Assembly: GCA_000716465.1 (NCBI GenBank)
Contig: JNWL01000018.1
Coordinates: 1-64,000 of the forward strand
Origin: Streptomyces bikiniensis
GTDB lineage: Bacteria > Actinomycetota > Actinomycetes > Streptomycetales > Streptomycetaceae
Direction of reading: 5' to 3'
Length of the DNA: 64,000 bases
Part shown: positions 29,055 through 37,198 of the stretch, in pieces
Position numbering within the stretch: position 1 is the stretch's first letter
Layout of the letters: each line of letters opens with the position of its first letter
The notes under the pieces: model-generated
The model's database searches: none
What the model saw: the letters and a program-made list of their open reading frames with translations, nothing else
What the model was told of the DNA's origin: nothing
Program-made: the position numbers and the translations under genes

Positions 29055-29768
29055 ATGCACGCTGTGATCCTGGCCGGTGGAAAGGGCGTCCGGCTGCGGC
29101 CGTACACCACCGCGCTGCCCAAGCCGCTCGTCCCCATCGGCGACGAGCACGCGATCCTGGAGATCGTGCTGCGCCAGCTGTCCCGGGCCGGCTTCACCCA
29201 CTGCACCCTCGCCATCGGGCACCTCGGGGAGATCATCCGCGCCTATGTGGGCGACGGTTCGCAGTGGGGCCTGAGCATCGACTACGCCACCGAGGAGAAC
29301 CCGCTCGGCACGATGGGTCCGCTGCTCAACCTGCGCGACCGGCTGCCGGAGCACTTCCTGGTCATGAACGGCGACGTGCTCACCGACCTCGACTATGCCG
29401 ACGTGCTGCGCCGGCACGAGGTGTCGGGCGCGCCGCTGACCATCGCCACGTACGCCCGCAAGGTGCACATCGACTTCGGGGTGCTGACCACCGACGACAG
29501 CCGGGTGGTCGCCTTCACCGAGAAGCCCAGCATCGACTACCGGGTCTCCATGGGGGTGTACGGCGTCTCCCGGAAGACCCTCGACGCCTACACCCCGGGG
29601 CTCCCCCTCGGCTTCGACGAGCTGGTGCTCGACCTGCTCGCCGCCGAGACCCCGCCGCACGCCTACGACTTCGACGGCTACTGGCTGGACATCGGCCGTC
29701 CCGACGACTACGACCGGGCCAACGCGGAGTTCACCAGCCGCAAGTCCCTCCTGCTCAAGGGAGCCTGA
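29055..29768 (+). CDS. Sugar-1-phosphate nucleotidyltransferase
   Basis: This 237-residue NTP-transferase has the signature MHAVILAGGKGVRLRPYT with the pyrophosphorylase Lys in LPKPLVPIG, metal-binding Asp in VMNGDVLTDLDY, and FTEKPSIDYRVSMGVYG and GYWLDIGRPDDYDRA, like GDP-mannose- or GlcN-1-P-type pyrophosphorylases. It lacks C-terminal left-handed helix repeats, so it is a short form. AGGAGG lies at the ideal distance before ATG 29055. In LegB pathways such an enzyme makes the NDP-hexosamine that LegB dehydrates. The sugar and base cannot be told from sequence. Confidence 0.85.
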   Translation: MHAVILAGGKGVRLRPYTTALPKPLVPIGDEHAILEIVLRQLSRAGFTHCTLAIGHLGEIIRAYVGDGSQWGLSIDYATEENPLGTMGPLLNLRDRLPEHFLVMNGDVLTDLDYADVLRRHEVSGAPLTIATYARKVHIDFGVLTTDDSRVVAFTEKPSIDYRVSMGVYGVSRKTLDAYTPGLPLGFDELVLDLLAAETPPHAYDFDGYWLDIGRPDDYDRANAEFTSRKSLLLKGA

Positions 29769-29774
29769 ACAGCG

Positions 29775-30722
29775 ATGCGCATCCTCGTCCTCGGCGCCGG
29801 CGGATACCTGGGCGGCCACGTCACCGAGCGGCTGCGCGCCCTCCCGGGCGCGCGGGTGCTCGTCGGCGGCCGCTCCCCGGGGGCCGACGTCGCCGTCGAC
29901 CTCGCCGCCGACCGCCCGTACCTCCTGGCGGGGGCGCTCGCGAAGGCCGCGCCCGACGCCGTGGTCAACTGCGCGGGCGCGACCGGCGGCGACGCCGTCA
30001 CGCTCGCGGAGGTGAACGCGCGGGGCCCCGCCGCCCTGTGCGCGGCCGTGCGCGAGGCCGCCCCCGGGGCCCGTCTGGTCCATCTGGGGTCGGCCGCCGA
30101 GTACGGGCCGGGGGCGCCCGGCCTGCGGGTGGCGGAGTCGGAGCCGTGTGCCCCGGCGGGTCCGTACGGCGCGACCAAGCTGGCGGGCACGGTGGCGGTG
30201 ACGGCCTCGGGCCTGGACGCGGTGGTGCTGAGGGTGGGGAACCCGGTGGGGGCGGGGGCGCCCGCCACGGGCCTGCCGGGCCGGGTGGCCGCGCTCCTGG
30301 CCGGGGCGGCGGACCCCGGGGACCCGGAGGGTGAGCTGCGGCTCGGCGACCTCTCCGCGTACCGCGACTTCGTGGACGTACGGGACGTGGCGCGGGCGGT
30401 GGAGCTGGCGGTGACCGCGCCCGGTCCGCTGCCGCCCGTCCTGAACGTCGGCGGCGGCGAGGCGGTCCCCGTGCGGGAGCTGGTGCGGCGCCTCGCGGAC
30501 GCGGCGGGCTTCCGCGGCCGGATCGTGGAGGCGGGCGGGGACGGGGACGGGGGCGGCGTCGGTTCGGAGCGGTCCGCGCGGGTGTCCTGGCAGTGCTCGG
30601 ACATCACCGCGGCCGCCGCCGCCCTGGGCTGGTCCCCGGCCCACTCCCTCGACGCGTCGGTGGCGGCGCTGTGGGAGGCCCGGCCGCGCTCCTTCGTGCC
30701 CGACGGGGTGGCGGCGCCGTGA
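29775..30722 (+). CDS. NAD-dependent epimerase/dehydratase family protein
   Basis: This SDR protein of 315 residues starts six bases after the nucleotidyltransferase. The cofactor site is VLGAGGYLGGHVTERL, the active site HLGSAAEYG with YGATKLAG (YxxxK), and the substrate end includes SAYRDFVDVRDVARAVELA. It resembles GDP-4-keto-6-deoxy-sugar reductases and RmlD-like proteins more than UDP-glucose 4-epimerases, so it probably reduces or epimerises the product of the LegB-like enzyme. Its stop overlaps the GTG of the next gene. Confidence 0.78.
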   Translation: MRILVLGAGGYLGGHVTERLRALPGARVLVGGRSPGADVAVDLAADRPYLLAGALAKAAPDAVVNCAGATGGDAVTLAEVNARGPAALCAAVREAAPGARLVHLGSAAEYGPGAPGLRVAESEPCAPAGPYGATKLAGTVAVTASGLDAVVLRVGNPVGAGAPATGLPGRVAALLAGAADPGDPEGELRLGDLSAYRDFVDVRDVARAVELAVTAPGPLPPVLNVGGGEAVPVRELVRRLADAAGFRGRIVEAGGDGDGGGVGSERSARVSWQCSDITAAAAALGWSPAHSLDASVAALWEARPRSFVPDGVAAP

Positions 30723-31381
30723 GCCTGCTGATCCCCCTGTACGTCCACCCGGCCGAGGACCCGGACGCCTGGCACCGGCTGATCACCGGGGCCGCGCACA
30801 CGTACGCCGTCGTGCTCAACCCGGCGAGCGGCCCCGGCGACGCGCCGGACCCGGCGTTCGTGGCCGCGGCCCGCGCGCTGCGGTCGGCGGGGGCCCGGCT
30901 GCTCGGCTACGTGGACACGGACTACGGCATGCGCGGTGCGGACGTCATCACCGAGGAGGCGCTGCGGCACCGGGAGTGGTACGGGGTGGACGGCTGCTTC
31001 CTGGACCAGACGACGGCGGGCCGCGACGGCCTCCCGGCCTGCCGGCGCACGGTCCGCTCGCTGCGCAGGGAGGGCGTCTCCCCCGTGGTCATCAATCCGG
31101 GGGTGCACCCCGCGCCCGGCTACGTGCGGCTCGCGGACCTGACGGTCACCTTCGAGGGGCACTGGTCGACGTACGTCTCGACGTTCAGCCGCCCGTCCTG
31201 GACGGCGCGGCTGCCGTCCGAACGCCTCTGCCACCTGGTGTACGGGGTGCCCGCCCCGCTCGTCCCGCTGGCCGTGCGCACCGCGCGCGAACGGGGCGCG
31301 GGGGTCTGCGGCCCGGTGACGGGCGAACCGCCGAACCCGTGGGCGGGGCTGACGCCGGCCCTGGCGGAGGCGGACCGGTGA
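30719..31381 (+). CDS. Spherulin-4 / Sph3-like glycoside hydrolase
   Basis: This 220-residue protein starts at GTG 30719, overlapping the previous stop (GTGA), and reads LLIPLYVHPAEDPDAWH, AVVLNPASGPG, LLGYVDTDYG, YGVDGCFLDQT, PVVINPGVHPAPGYV and DLTVTFEGHWSTY. These are the repeated blocks of the spherulin-4 (spherulation-specific family 4) TIM-barrel family. In Aspergillus Sph3 belongs to this family and hydrolyses galactosaminogalactan during its synthesis. Acidic candidates are Asp in FLDQT and Glu in TFEGHW. No signal peptide is present, so it would be cytoplasmic unless exported by another route. It is coupled on both sides to neighbouring genes. Confidence 0.85.
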   Translation: MSLLIPLYVHPAEDPDAWHRLITGAAHTYAVVLNPASGPGDAPDPAFVAAARALRSAGARLLGYVDTDYGMRGADVITEEALRHREWYGVDGCFLDQTTAGRDGLPACRRTVRSLRREGVSPVVINPGVHPAPGYVRLADLTVTFEGHWSTYVSTFSRPSWTARLPSERLCHLVYGVPAPLVPLAVRTARERGAGVCGPVTGEPPNPWAGLTPALAEADR

Positions 31382-32373
31382 GGCGGCGGCCGGGCGCGGC
31401 CCTGACGGCCGCGCTCCTGGCCGTGGCGGTCCTCGCGGGCTGCTCGGGGGGTGCGGAGGGGCCGGCCGGGGGCGCGGGAGGGGACGGGCGTACGACCTCG
31501 GGCCCCGCCACGGCCGTCCGGCCGACGACCCCCGCACCCGCCCCCACGCCCGACGACCCGACCCCGTCCCGCCCGCCCGGATCCGCGACGGGACCCGCGC
31601 CGAGCCGCACCACGGCCCGTCCCACGACCGGCCACCCCTCCCCGGACCGCACGCCCACCCGCCGCCCCGCCGGAGCGCGCTGGCAGCCGCGCCCCGGCCT
31701 GGCCTGGCAGTGGCAGCTCGACGGCAGGGTGGACCCGTCCGTCGACGTGCCGGTGTACGACATCGACGGCTTCGAGAACAGCGCCGCCGACGTGGCCCGG
31801 CTGCACCGGGACGGGCGCAAGGTGATCTGCTACGTCAACGTGGGCGCCTGGGAGGACTACCGCCCCGACCGGGACGCCTTCCCCGAATCCGTCCTGGGCG
31901 GCCCCAACGGCTGGCACGGCGAACGCTGGCTGGACATCCGCCGCCTCGACGTGCTCCGCCCCCTGATGGAGCGCCGGTTCGACATGTGCCGCGACAAGGG
32001 CTTCGACGCGGTGGAACCGGACCTGGTGGAGGGGTACGGCAACGACACGGGCTTCCCCCTGACGGCGGACGACCAGCTCCGCTACAACCGCATGATCGCG
32101 GACATCGCCCACGCGCGGGGCCTCGCGGTGGGCCTGAAGAACGACCTCCACCAGATCCCGCTCCTGGTGGACCACTTCGACTTCGCGGTCAACGAGGAGT
32201 GCGCCCAGTTCGACGAGTGCGGCCTGCTCGAACCCTTCGTCGCGGCGGGCAAGGCGGTCTTCCACGTGGAGTACGAGGAGTCCCCGTCCGCTTTCTGCGC
32301 CGAGTCCCGCTCCCTCCGCCTGTCGTCGATGCTGAAGAGACCGGGACTGGACGTGTGGCGGAGGCCCTGCTGA
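31378..32373 (+). CDS. GH114 endo-alpha-1,4-polygalactosaminidase lipoprotein
   Basis: This protein of 331 residues starts at GTG 31378 in a GTGA overlap. The N terminus RRRPGAALTAALLAVAVLAGC is a lipoprotein signal with lipobox LAGC, so it should be anchored outside the membrane; a 75-residue Thr/Pro linker follows. The catalytic TIM barrel matches GH114: VPVYDIDGFEN, KVICYVNVGAWEDYRPD, GFDAVEPDLVEGYGNDTGFP, RYNRMIADIAHARGLAVGLKND and FAVNEECAQFDECG. Family members, including fungal Ega3, cut alpha-1,4-linked galactosamine. Here it would trim or recycle the cluster's de-acetylated polymer at the cell surface. It is the last gene of the coupled run. Confidence 0.9.
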   Translation: MRRRPGAALTAALLAVAVLAGCSGGAEGPAGGAGGDGRTTSGPATAVRPTTPAPAPTPDDPTPSRPPGSATGPAPSRTTARPTTGHPSPDRTPTRRPAGARWQPRPGLAWQWQLDGRVDPSVDVPVYDIDGFENSAADVARLHRDGRKVICYVNVGAWEDYRPDRDAFPESVLGGPNGWHGERWLDIRRLDVLRPLMERRFDMCRDKGFDAVEPDLVEGYGNDTGFPLTADDQLRYNRMIADIAHARGLAVGLKNDLHQIPLLVDHFDFAVNEECAQFDECGLLEPFVAAGKAVFHVEYEESPSAFCAESRSLRLSSMLKRPGLDVWRRPC

Positions 32374-32446
32374 CCGGGACGGTCAAGGTGTGTCCGTCCG
32401 CGAGGACACCGCGCTCGCCGCTCGCCGCTCGCCCAGGAGGTCATGA

Positions 32447-32581
32447 GTGGGGCCGGTCGAGCCCCCGCCGATACGCGTGCCGGTCGGGGAGGGAGCCCAC
32501 CGGTGGACGAGCCGCACCGTCGAACGGCGGGTCCTGCTCGTCGTCCACAACGCCACGTCGGCGGGCCGCCTGCTCGGGAGG
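32447..32581 (+). pseudogene. Possible N-terminal remnant of a lost gene
   Basis: A strong site AGGAGG (32433-32438) is followed by GTG 32447 and a protein-like stretch containing RRVLLVVHNATSAGRLL, which recalls the start of a streptomycete glycosyl/glycerophosphotransferase-like family. After about 45 codons the frame becomes Pro/Gly-rich and loses any protein character. This suggests a truncated 5' end left by deletion, but chance cannot be excluded. Confidence 0.3.
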
Positions 32582-32790
32582 AATCCGGGTGGCGGCCCGC
32601 CGCCGGCCGCGCCCGGATGTGTCACCCACGCGTGCCCGGGTCGCCCGCCGCCGGCCCCGGGAGTCCCCGGAAGAACCAGTCGCATGTCTCCCCCCGTGCG
32701 GGGCAGACGCCCCTCGCTCACCATCGGAGGGGCGGCCCGTCGGAGGAGACCGCAGGCCGAGGACAAGGACGAGGACGAGGAGGAAGGCCC

Positions 32791-33360
32791 GTGGAACCCG
32801 TGGACCGGACCGCACCGGCGGGTGAGACCCCGGAAGGTGCTCCCGAGGCCGTTTCCACCCTCACCCTGCGGGTCAACGGCACCGCCCGTACCCTCACCGT
32901 CGACAACCGCACCACCCTTCTGGACGCGCTGCGCGACCACCTCGACCTCACCGGTTCGAAGAAGGGCTGCGACCACGGGCAGTGCGGGGCCTGCACCGTC
33001 CTGCTCGACGGGCGGCGGGTGAACAGCTGCCTGCTGCTCGCCGTCGTCTGCGCGGGCGCGTCCGTCACCACCGTCGAGGGGCTCTCCGACGGCGACCGGC
33101 TCCACCCGGTCCAGGAGGCGTTCGTCGCGCGGGACGCCCTGCAGTGCGGCTACTGCACCCCCGGGCAGATCTGCTCGGCCGTCGCCCTGCTGCACGAGGC
33201 GGCCGACGGGCAGCCGTCGTACGTGACGCCGCCGGAACGGTCACCGGACGGCCCGGTGTCCCTCACTCCGGAGGAGATCCGCGAGCGCATGAGCGGGAAC
33301 ATCTGCCGCTGCGGCGCCTACCCGAACATCGTCGACGCGATCGAGGAGGCCGCGCGGTGA
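32791..33360 (+). CDS. 2Fe-2S subunit of a xanthine-dehydrogenase-family enzyme
   Basis: This 189-residue iron-sulfur subunit starts at GTG 32791 behind GAGGAGGAA. The N-terminal plant-ferredoxin cluster is CDHGQCGACTVLLDG with the fourth Cys in VNSC; the second, all-helical cluster uses CGYCTPGQICSAV and GNICRCGAY. It passes electrons from the molybdenum subunit to the FAD subunit. The next two genes supply those subunits, overlapping by GTGA and then 22 bases apart. No Tat signal is seen, unlike periplasmic PaoA. Confidence 0.94.
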   Translation: MEPVDRTAPAGETPEGAPEAVSTLTLRVNGTARTLTVDNRTTLLDALRDHLDLTGSKKGCDHGQCGACTVLLDGRRVNSCLLLAVVCAGASVTTVEGLSDGDRLHPVQEAFVARDALQCGYCTPGQICSAVALLHEAADGQPSYVTPPERSPDGPVSLTPEEIRERMSGNICRCGAYPNIVDAIEEAAR

Positions 33361-34355
33361 AGCCCTTCGCCTATGTCCGGCCGGAGCGCACCGAGGAGGC
33401 GATCGACCGGTTCGCCGCCCAGCCCGGCGCCCGGTTCCTCGCGGGCGGGACCAATCTCGTGGACCTGATGAAGCTGGGGGTCGCGGGGCCCCCGCTGCTC
33501 ATCGACATCAACGGGCTGCCGCTCGACGCCGTCGAGGAGACCGCCGCGGGCGGCCTGCACATCGGCGCGACCGCGCGCAACAGCGACGTGGCCGCCCACC
33601 CGCTCGTGCGCGTCCGCTACCCCGCCCTCTCGCAGGCCCTCCTGGCCGGTGCCTCCCCGCAGCTGCGGAACGCGGCCACCACCGGGGGCAACCTGCTCCA
33701 GCGCACCCGCTGCCCGTACTTCCAGGACGCGTCGAAGCCGTGCAACAAGCGCGCGCCCGGCTCGGGCTGCCCCGCCCGGGAGGGCGTCCACCGCGACCTC
33801 GCGGTGCTCGGCCACTCCGCCCACTGCGTCGCCACCCACCCGTCGGACATGGCGGTCGCCCTCGCCGCCCTGGACGCGGAGGTCCGGCTGCGCGGGCCGG
33901 CCGGCGAGCGGACGGTGCCGGTCGCGGAGTTCCACCGGCTGCCCGGCGACCGCCCGGACCGGGACACCGTCATCGAGGACGGCGAGCTGATCACCGGGGT
34001 GACGCTGCCCGCTCCCCCGTCCGGCGCGCGCGGCGCCTACCGCAAGGCCCGGGACCGCGCCTCGTACGCCTTCGCGCTGGCCTCCGTCGCCGCCGTCCTG
34101 ACCGTCGAGGACGGGCGGATCGGGCATGCGGCCCTCGCCTTCGGCGGTCTCGCGCACAAGCCCTGGCGGGCCCACGCGGCGGAGGAGGTGCTGCGCGGCG
34201 CCCCGGCGACCGCCGAGACGTACCGGCGGGCCGCCGACGCGGAACTCGCCGCCGCCGAGCCGCTGCGCGACAACGGCTTCAAGGTCCCCCTCGCCCGCAA
34301 CCTCGCCGTGAGCGTGCTGCACGACCTCGCGTCCCGCACCGACACCACCGGATGA
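33357..34355 (+). CDS. FAD-binding subunit with extra Cys cluster (YagS/PaoB-like)
   Basis: This 332-residue subunit starts at GTG 33357, overlapping the previous stop. FAD motifs are RFLAGGTNLVDLMKLG and SPQLRNAATTGGNLLQRT. Right after this comes a Cys-rich insert (RCPYFQDASKPCNKRAPGSG followed by CPAREG), as in the PaoB/YagS and 4-hydroxybenzoyl-CoA reductase subunits that hold an additional 4Fe-4S cluster. That places the enzyme near PaoABC aldehyde oxidoreductases rather than classic xanthine dehydrogenase. The C-terminal CO-dehydrogenase flavoprotein domain is intact. Confidence 0.93.
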   Translation: MKPFAYVRPERTEEAIDRFAAQPGARFLAGGTNLVDLMKLGVAGPPLLIDINGLPLDAVEETAAGGLHIGATARNSDVAAHPLVRVRYPALSQALLAGASPQLRNAATTGGNLLQRTRCPYFQDASKPCNKRAPGSGCPAREGVHRDLAVLGHSAHCVATHPSDMAVALAALDAEVRLRGPAGERTVPVAEFHRLPGDRPDRDTVIEDGELITGVTLPAPPSGARGAYRKARDRASYAFALASVAAVLTVEDGRIGHAALAFGGLAHKPWRAHAAEEVLRGAPATAETYRRAADAELAAAEPLRDNGFKVPLARNLAVSVLHDLASRTDTTG

Positions 34356-34377
34356 TCACCACAGGAGGCACCGCGCC

Positions 34378-36474
34378 ATGACCAGCCAGCTCGTGCGTCC
34401 GACGACGGGGGCCGTCCGCCGCGACGCCCGGCAGAAGGTGACGGGCGAGGCCCGCTACGCCGTCGACCGGACGCCGCCCGGCTGCCTCCACGCCTGCCCC
34501 GTGCCCGCCACCGTCGCCCGCGGCCGGGTCACCGCCGTGCACGCCGAAGCCGTTCTGCAGCGCCCCGGCGTGCGCGCCGTGCTCACCCACGAGAACGCGC
34601 CCCGGCTCGGCGAGGCGGACGACCCGACGCTCCTGCTGCTCCAGGACGACCGGGTCCCGCACCGCGGCTGGTACGTGGCCGTGGTCGTCGCCGACACGCC
34701 GGAGATCGCGCGCGAGGCCGCCGAGGTCCTCGACGTCGACTACGCCGTGGAGGACCACGACGTCCTGCTGCGCGCCGACCACCCGGACCTCTACACGCCG
34801 GAGGAGGCCAACGGCGGCCATCCGGCGGTGCGCGAGCGCGGCGACTTCGCCCCGGCCTTCGCCGCCTCCCCGGTGCGGGTGGACGCCACGTACTCCATGA
34901 GCGCCCTGCACAACCATCCGATGGAGCCCCACGCGTCCACGGCCCGCTGGGAGGACGGCGGACTGACCGTGTACGACTCCAGTCAGGGGGCGTCGACGGT
35001 ACGGGACGTCCTGGCGGGCCTGTTCGAGCTGCCCCCGGAGCGGGTCACGGTCGTCTCGGCCTTCGTCGGTGGCGGCTTCGGCTCGAAGGGCACGCCCCGG
35101 CCCCCGTGCGTCCTCGCCTCGATGGCCTCCCGGCACACCGGCCGTCCGGTGCGGCTCGTCCTGCCCCGCCGCGAGCTCGCGGCGGTGGTGGGCCACCGCG
35201 CGCCCACCGTCCAGCGCGTGCGGATCGGCGCGTCCGAGGAGGGCGTGATCAGCGCGCTCTCCCACGAGGTCGTCACCCAGACGTCGACGGTGAAGGAGTT
35301 CGTGGAGCAGGCCGCCGTCCCGGCCCGCGCCATGTACACCTCCCCGCACAGTTTCACCGGTCACCGGGTGGTGGCCCTCGACGTGCCGTCGCCGTCGTGG
35401 ATGCGCGCTCCGGGCGAGGCGTCCGGCATGTACGCCCTGGAGTCGGCCATGGACGAGCTGGCCGGGGCGGTGGGCGTCGACCCGGTGGAGCTGCGGCTGC
35501 GCAACGAGCCCGACGCGGAGCCGGACAGCGGCAAGCCGTTCAGCAGCCGGGGCCTCGCCGACTGTCTGCGCGAGGGTGCGCGGCGCTTCGGCTGGGAGGG
35601 CCGCGACCCCCGGCCGGGGGTCCGCCGCGACGGGGACCTGCTGTGGGGCACGGGGGTGGCCTCGGCCACCTATCCCGTCCTCCTGAGCCCGTGCAAGGCG
35701 TCGGCGCACGCCGGGCCGGACGGGCTGTACACCGTACGGGTCGACGCCACCGACATCGGCACGGGTGCGCGGACGGTCCTGGCCCAGATCGCCGCCGAGG
35801 CCCTCGGCGTCCCGCTCGATTCCGTACGGGTCGAGCTGGGCAGCAGCGTCCTGCCGGACGCCCCCGTGGCGGGCGGCTCCTCCGGCACGGGCTCCTGGGG
35901 CTGGGCCGCGCACAAGGCCTGCACCGCCCTGCGCGAGGAGCTGGCCGGCCGCTCCGGCCCGCTGCCGTCCGAGGGCGTGACCGTCGAGGCCGACACCGAG
36001 GAGGAGACGGGGCAGGAATCCCCGTACGCCCGCCACGCCTTCGGCGCCCACTTCGCGGAGGTCCGCGTCGACACCGTCACCGGCGAGGTCCGGGTGAGCC
36101 GGCTGCTCGGCGTCTACGCGGCGGGGCGGATCCTCAACCCCCGTACGGCCCGCTCCCAGTTCATCGGCGGGATGACGATGGGCCTGGGCATGGCGCTGAC
36201 CGAGCACAGCACCATGGATCCCGCCTTCGGCGACTACACGGAGCGCGACCTGGCCTCCTACCACGTGCCGGCCTGCGCCGACGTGCCGGCGATCGAGGCG
36301 CACTGGGTGGAGGAGCACGACCCCCACCTCAATCCGATGGGCAGCAAGGGCATCGGAGAGATCGGCATCGTCGGCACGGCGGCGGCGATCGCCAACGCCG
36401 TCCACCACGCGACCGGCGTGCGCCTGCGCGACCTGCCCCTGACCCCGGACCGGCTGCTGCCCCACCTGCGCTGA
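34378..36474 (+). CDS. Molybdopterin-binding catalytic subunit (YagR/PaoC-like)
   Basis: This catalytic subunit of 698 residues starts at ATG 34378 (AGGAGG upstream). It contains FVGGGFGSKG, MRAPGEASGMYALESAMDEL, DIGTGARTVLAQIAAEALG, AGGSSGTGSW and the active-site Glu in GSKGIGEIGIVG near the C terminus. Together with the two upstream subunits it would oxidise aldehydes or heteroaromatic compounds, transferring electrons via Fe-S clusters to FAD. No XdhC/PaoD-type maturation gene lies next to it, so cofactor sulfuration must come from elsewhere. A strong terminator follows 30 bases after the stop. Confidence 0.94.
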   Translation: MTSQLVRPTTGAVRRDARQKVTGEARYAVDRTPPGCLHACPVPATVARGRVTAVHAEAVLQRPGVRAVLTHENAPRLGEADDPTLLLLQDDRVPHRGWYVAVVVADTPEIAREAAEVLDVDYAVEDHDVLLRADHPDLYTPEEANGGHPAVRERGDFAPAFAASPVRVDATYSMSALHNHPMEPHASTARWEDGGLTVYDSSQGASTVRDVLAGLFELPPERVTVVSAFVGGGFGSKGTPRPPCVLASMASRHTGRPVRLVLPRRELAAVVGHRAPTVQRVRIGASEEGVISALSHEVVTQTSTVKEFVEQAAVPARAMYTSPHSFTGHRVVALDVPSPSWMRAPGEASGMYALESAMDELAGAVGVDPVELRLRNEPDAEPDSGKPFSSRGLADCLREGARRFGWEGRDPRPGVRRDGDLLWGTGVASATYPVLLSPCKASAHAGPDGLYTVRVDATDIGTGARTVLAQIAAEALGVPLDSVRVELGSSVLPDAPVAGGSSGTGSWGWAAHKACTALREELAGRSGPLPSEGVTVEADTEEETGQESPYARHAFGAHFAEVRVDTVTGEVRVSRLLGVYAAGRILNPRTARSQFIGGMTMGLGMALTEHSTMDPAFGDYTERDLASYHVPACADVPAIEAHWVEEHDPHLNPMGSKGIGEIGIVGTAAAIANAVHHATGVRLRDLPLTPDRLLPHLR

Positions 36475-36503
36475 GCCGGACCGCGCGCGGTGGTGCCGAA
36501 ACG

Positions 36504-36545
36504 CCCGAGGGGCCGCTTCGGATCTCTCCGAAGCGGCCCCTCGGG
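36504..36545. terminator. Strong bidirectional terminator
   Basis: An 18-bp perfect stem (CCCGAGGGGCCGCTTCGG at 36504-36521 and its complement at 36528-36545) has the loop ATCTCT. It ends the three-subunit oxidase operon and also sits just past the 3' end of the oppositely oriented tRNA gene. Confidence 0.85.
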
Positions 36546-36561
36546 CCACGACTCTCACGAG

Positions 36562-36635
<74 letters not shown>

Positions 36636-37198
36636 GTGCCCGTCTGACCTGGGGTTTCCCCCGGCCGAACGCGCATGAGAACAATACCGCACTTTCCCCG
36701 GTGGTCACGAACGCCTTTGCCGGGCCCCGACCTGGCGCGCACCGAGAGCCTTTCGATCACCCTCCGTGACACCCTTTGTGACACCGCCGCCGTCCGCCTC
36801 GGGGTGCCGCCCCCGGAGCGACAGGAGGGGCGGGAGGAGCGGGAGAAGCAGGAGGGGCGAGAGGGGCGGAATGCCGCTCTTCTGCGGCAGAGGTGGCTCA
36901 TATGGTGACGCCGGAGGTCTCGCGTCCATATGCCCGGAACTTCGTTGCCTCTGGCATGTGGCAGAAACATGCTCACGGACGAGGGAGGGCGGATCGGGCC
37001 GAGCAGGCCAAGTCCACCCGAAACATAGTCATCCCCGATCGTCAACCGCTCCTGTTTCAGACAAACTTCGCTCCGTTATTGATCCGTCACGGAAAGATCA
37101 ACACCATGAGGAGGTCGGCCTGTTCGGGACGGGACCACTGCCGATGCACCACCTGACCGGACAACCGCCGGTCAGGCGTTTCGCGGGAGGAACTCGTC
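36636..37198. other. Gene-free region between tRNA-Pro and the acyl-CoA dehydrogenase
   Basis: No gene is supported. It holds the tRNA promoter at its left end, a purine-rich stretch at 36818-36870 (repeated GGAGGGGCGGGAG-like units), and a less GC-rich segment at 36890-37110, including GGAACTTCG at 36937, that likely contains the promoter of the next gene. The ribosome site GGAGG lies at 37187-37191. Confidence 0.45.

Noticed and set aside
36893..37156. 87-codon open frame before the acyl-CoA dehydrogenase
   Set aside because: No ribosome site, no recognisable domain, and it runs across the likely promoter region.
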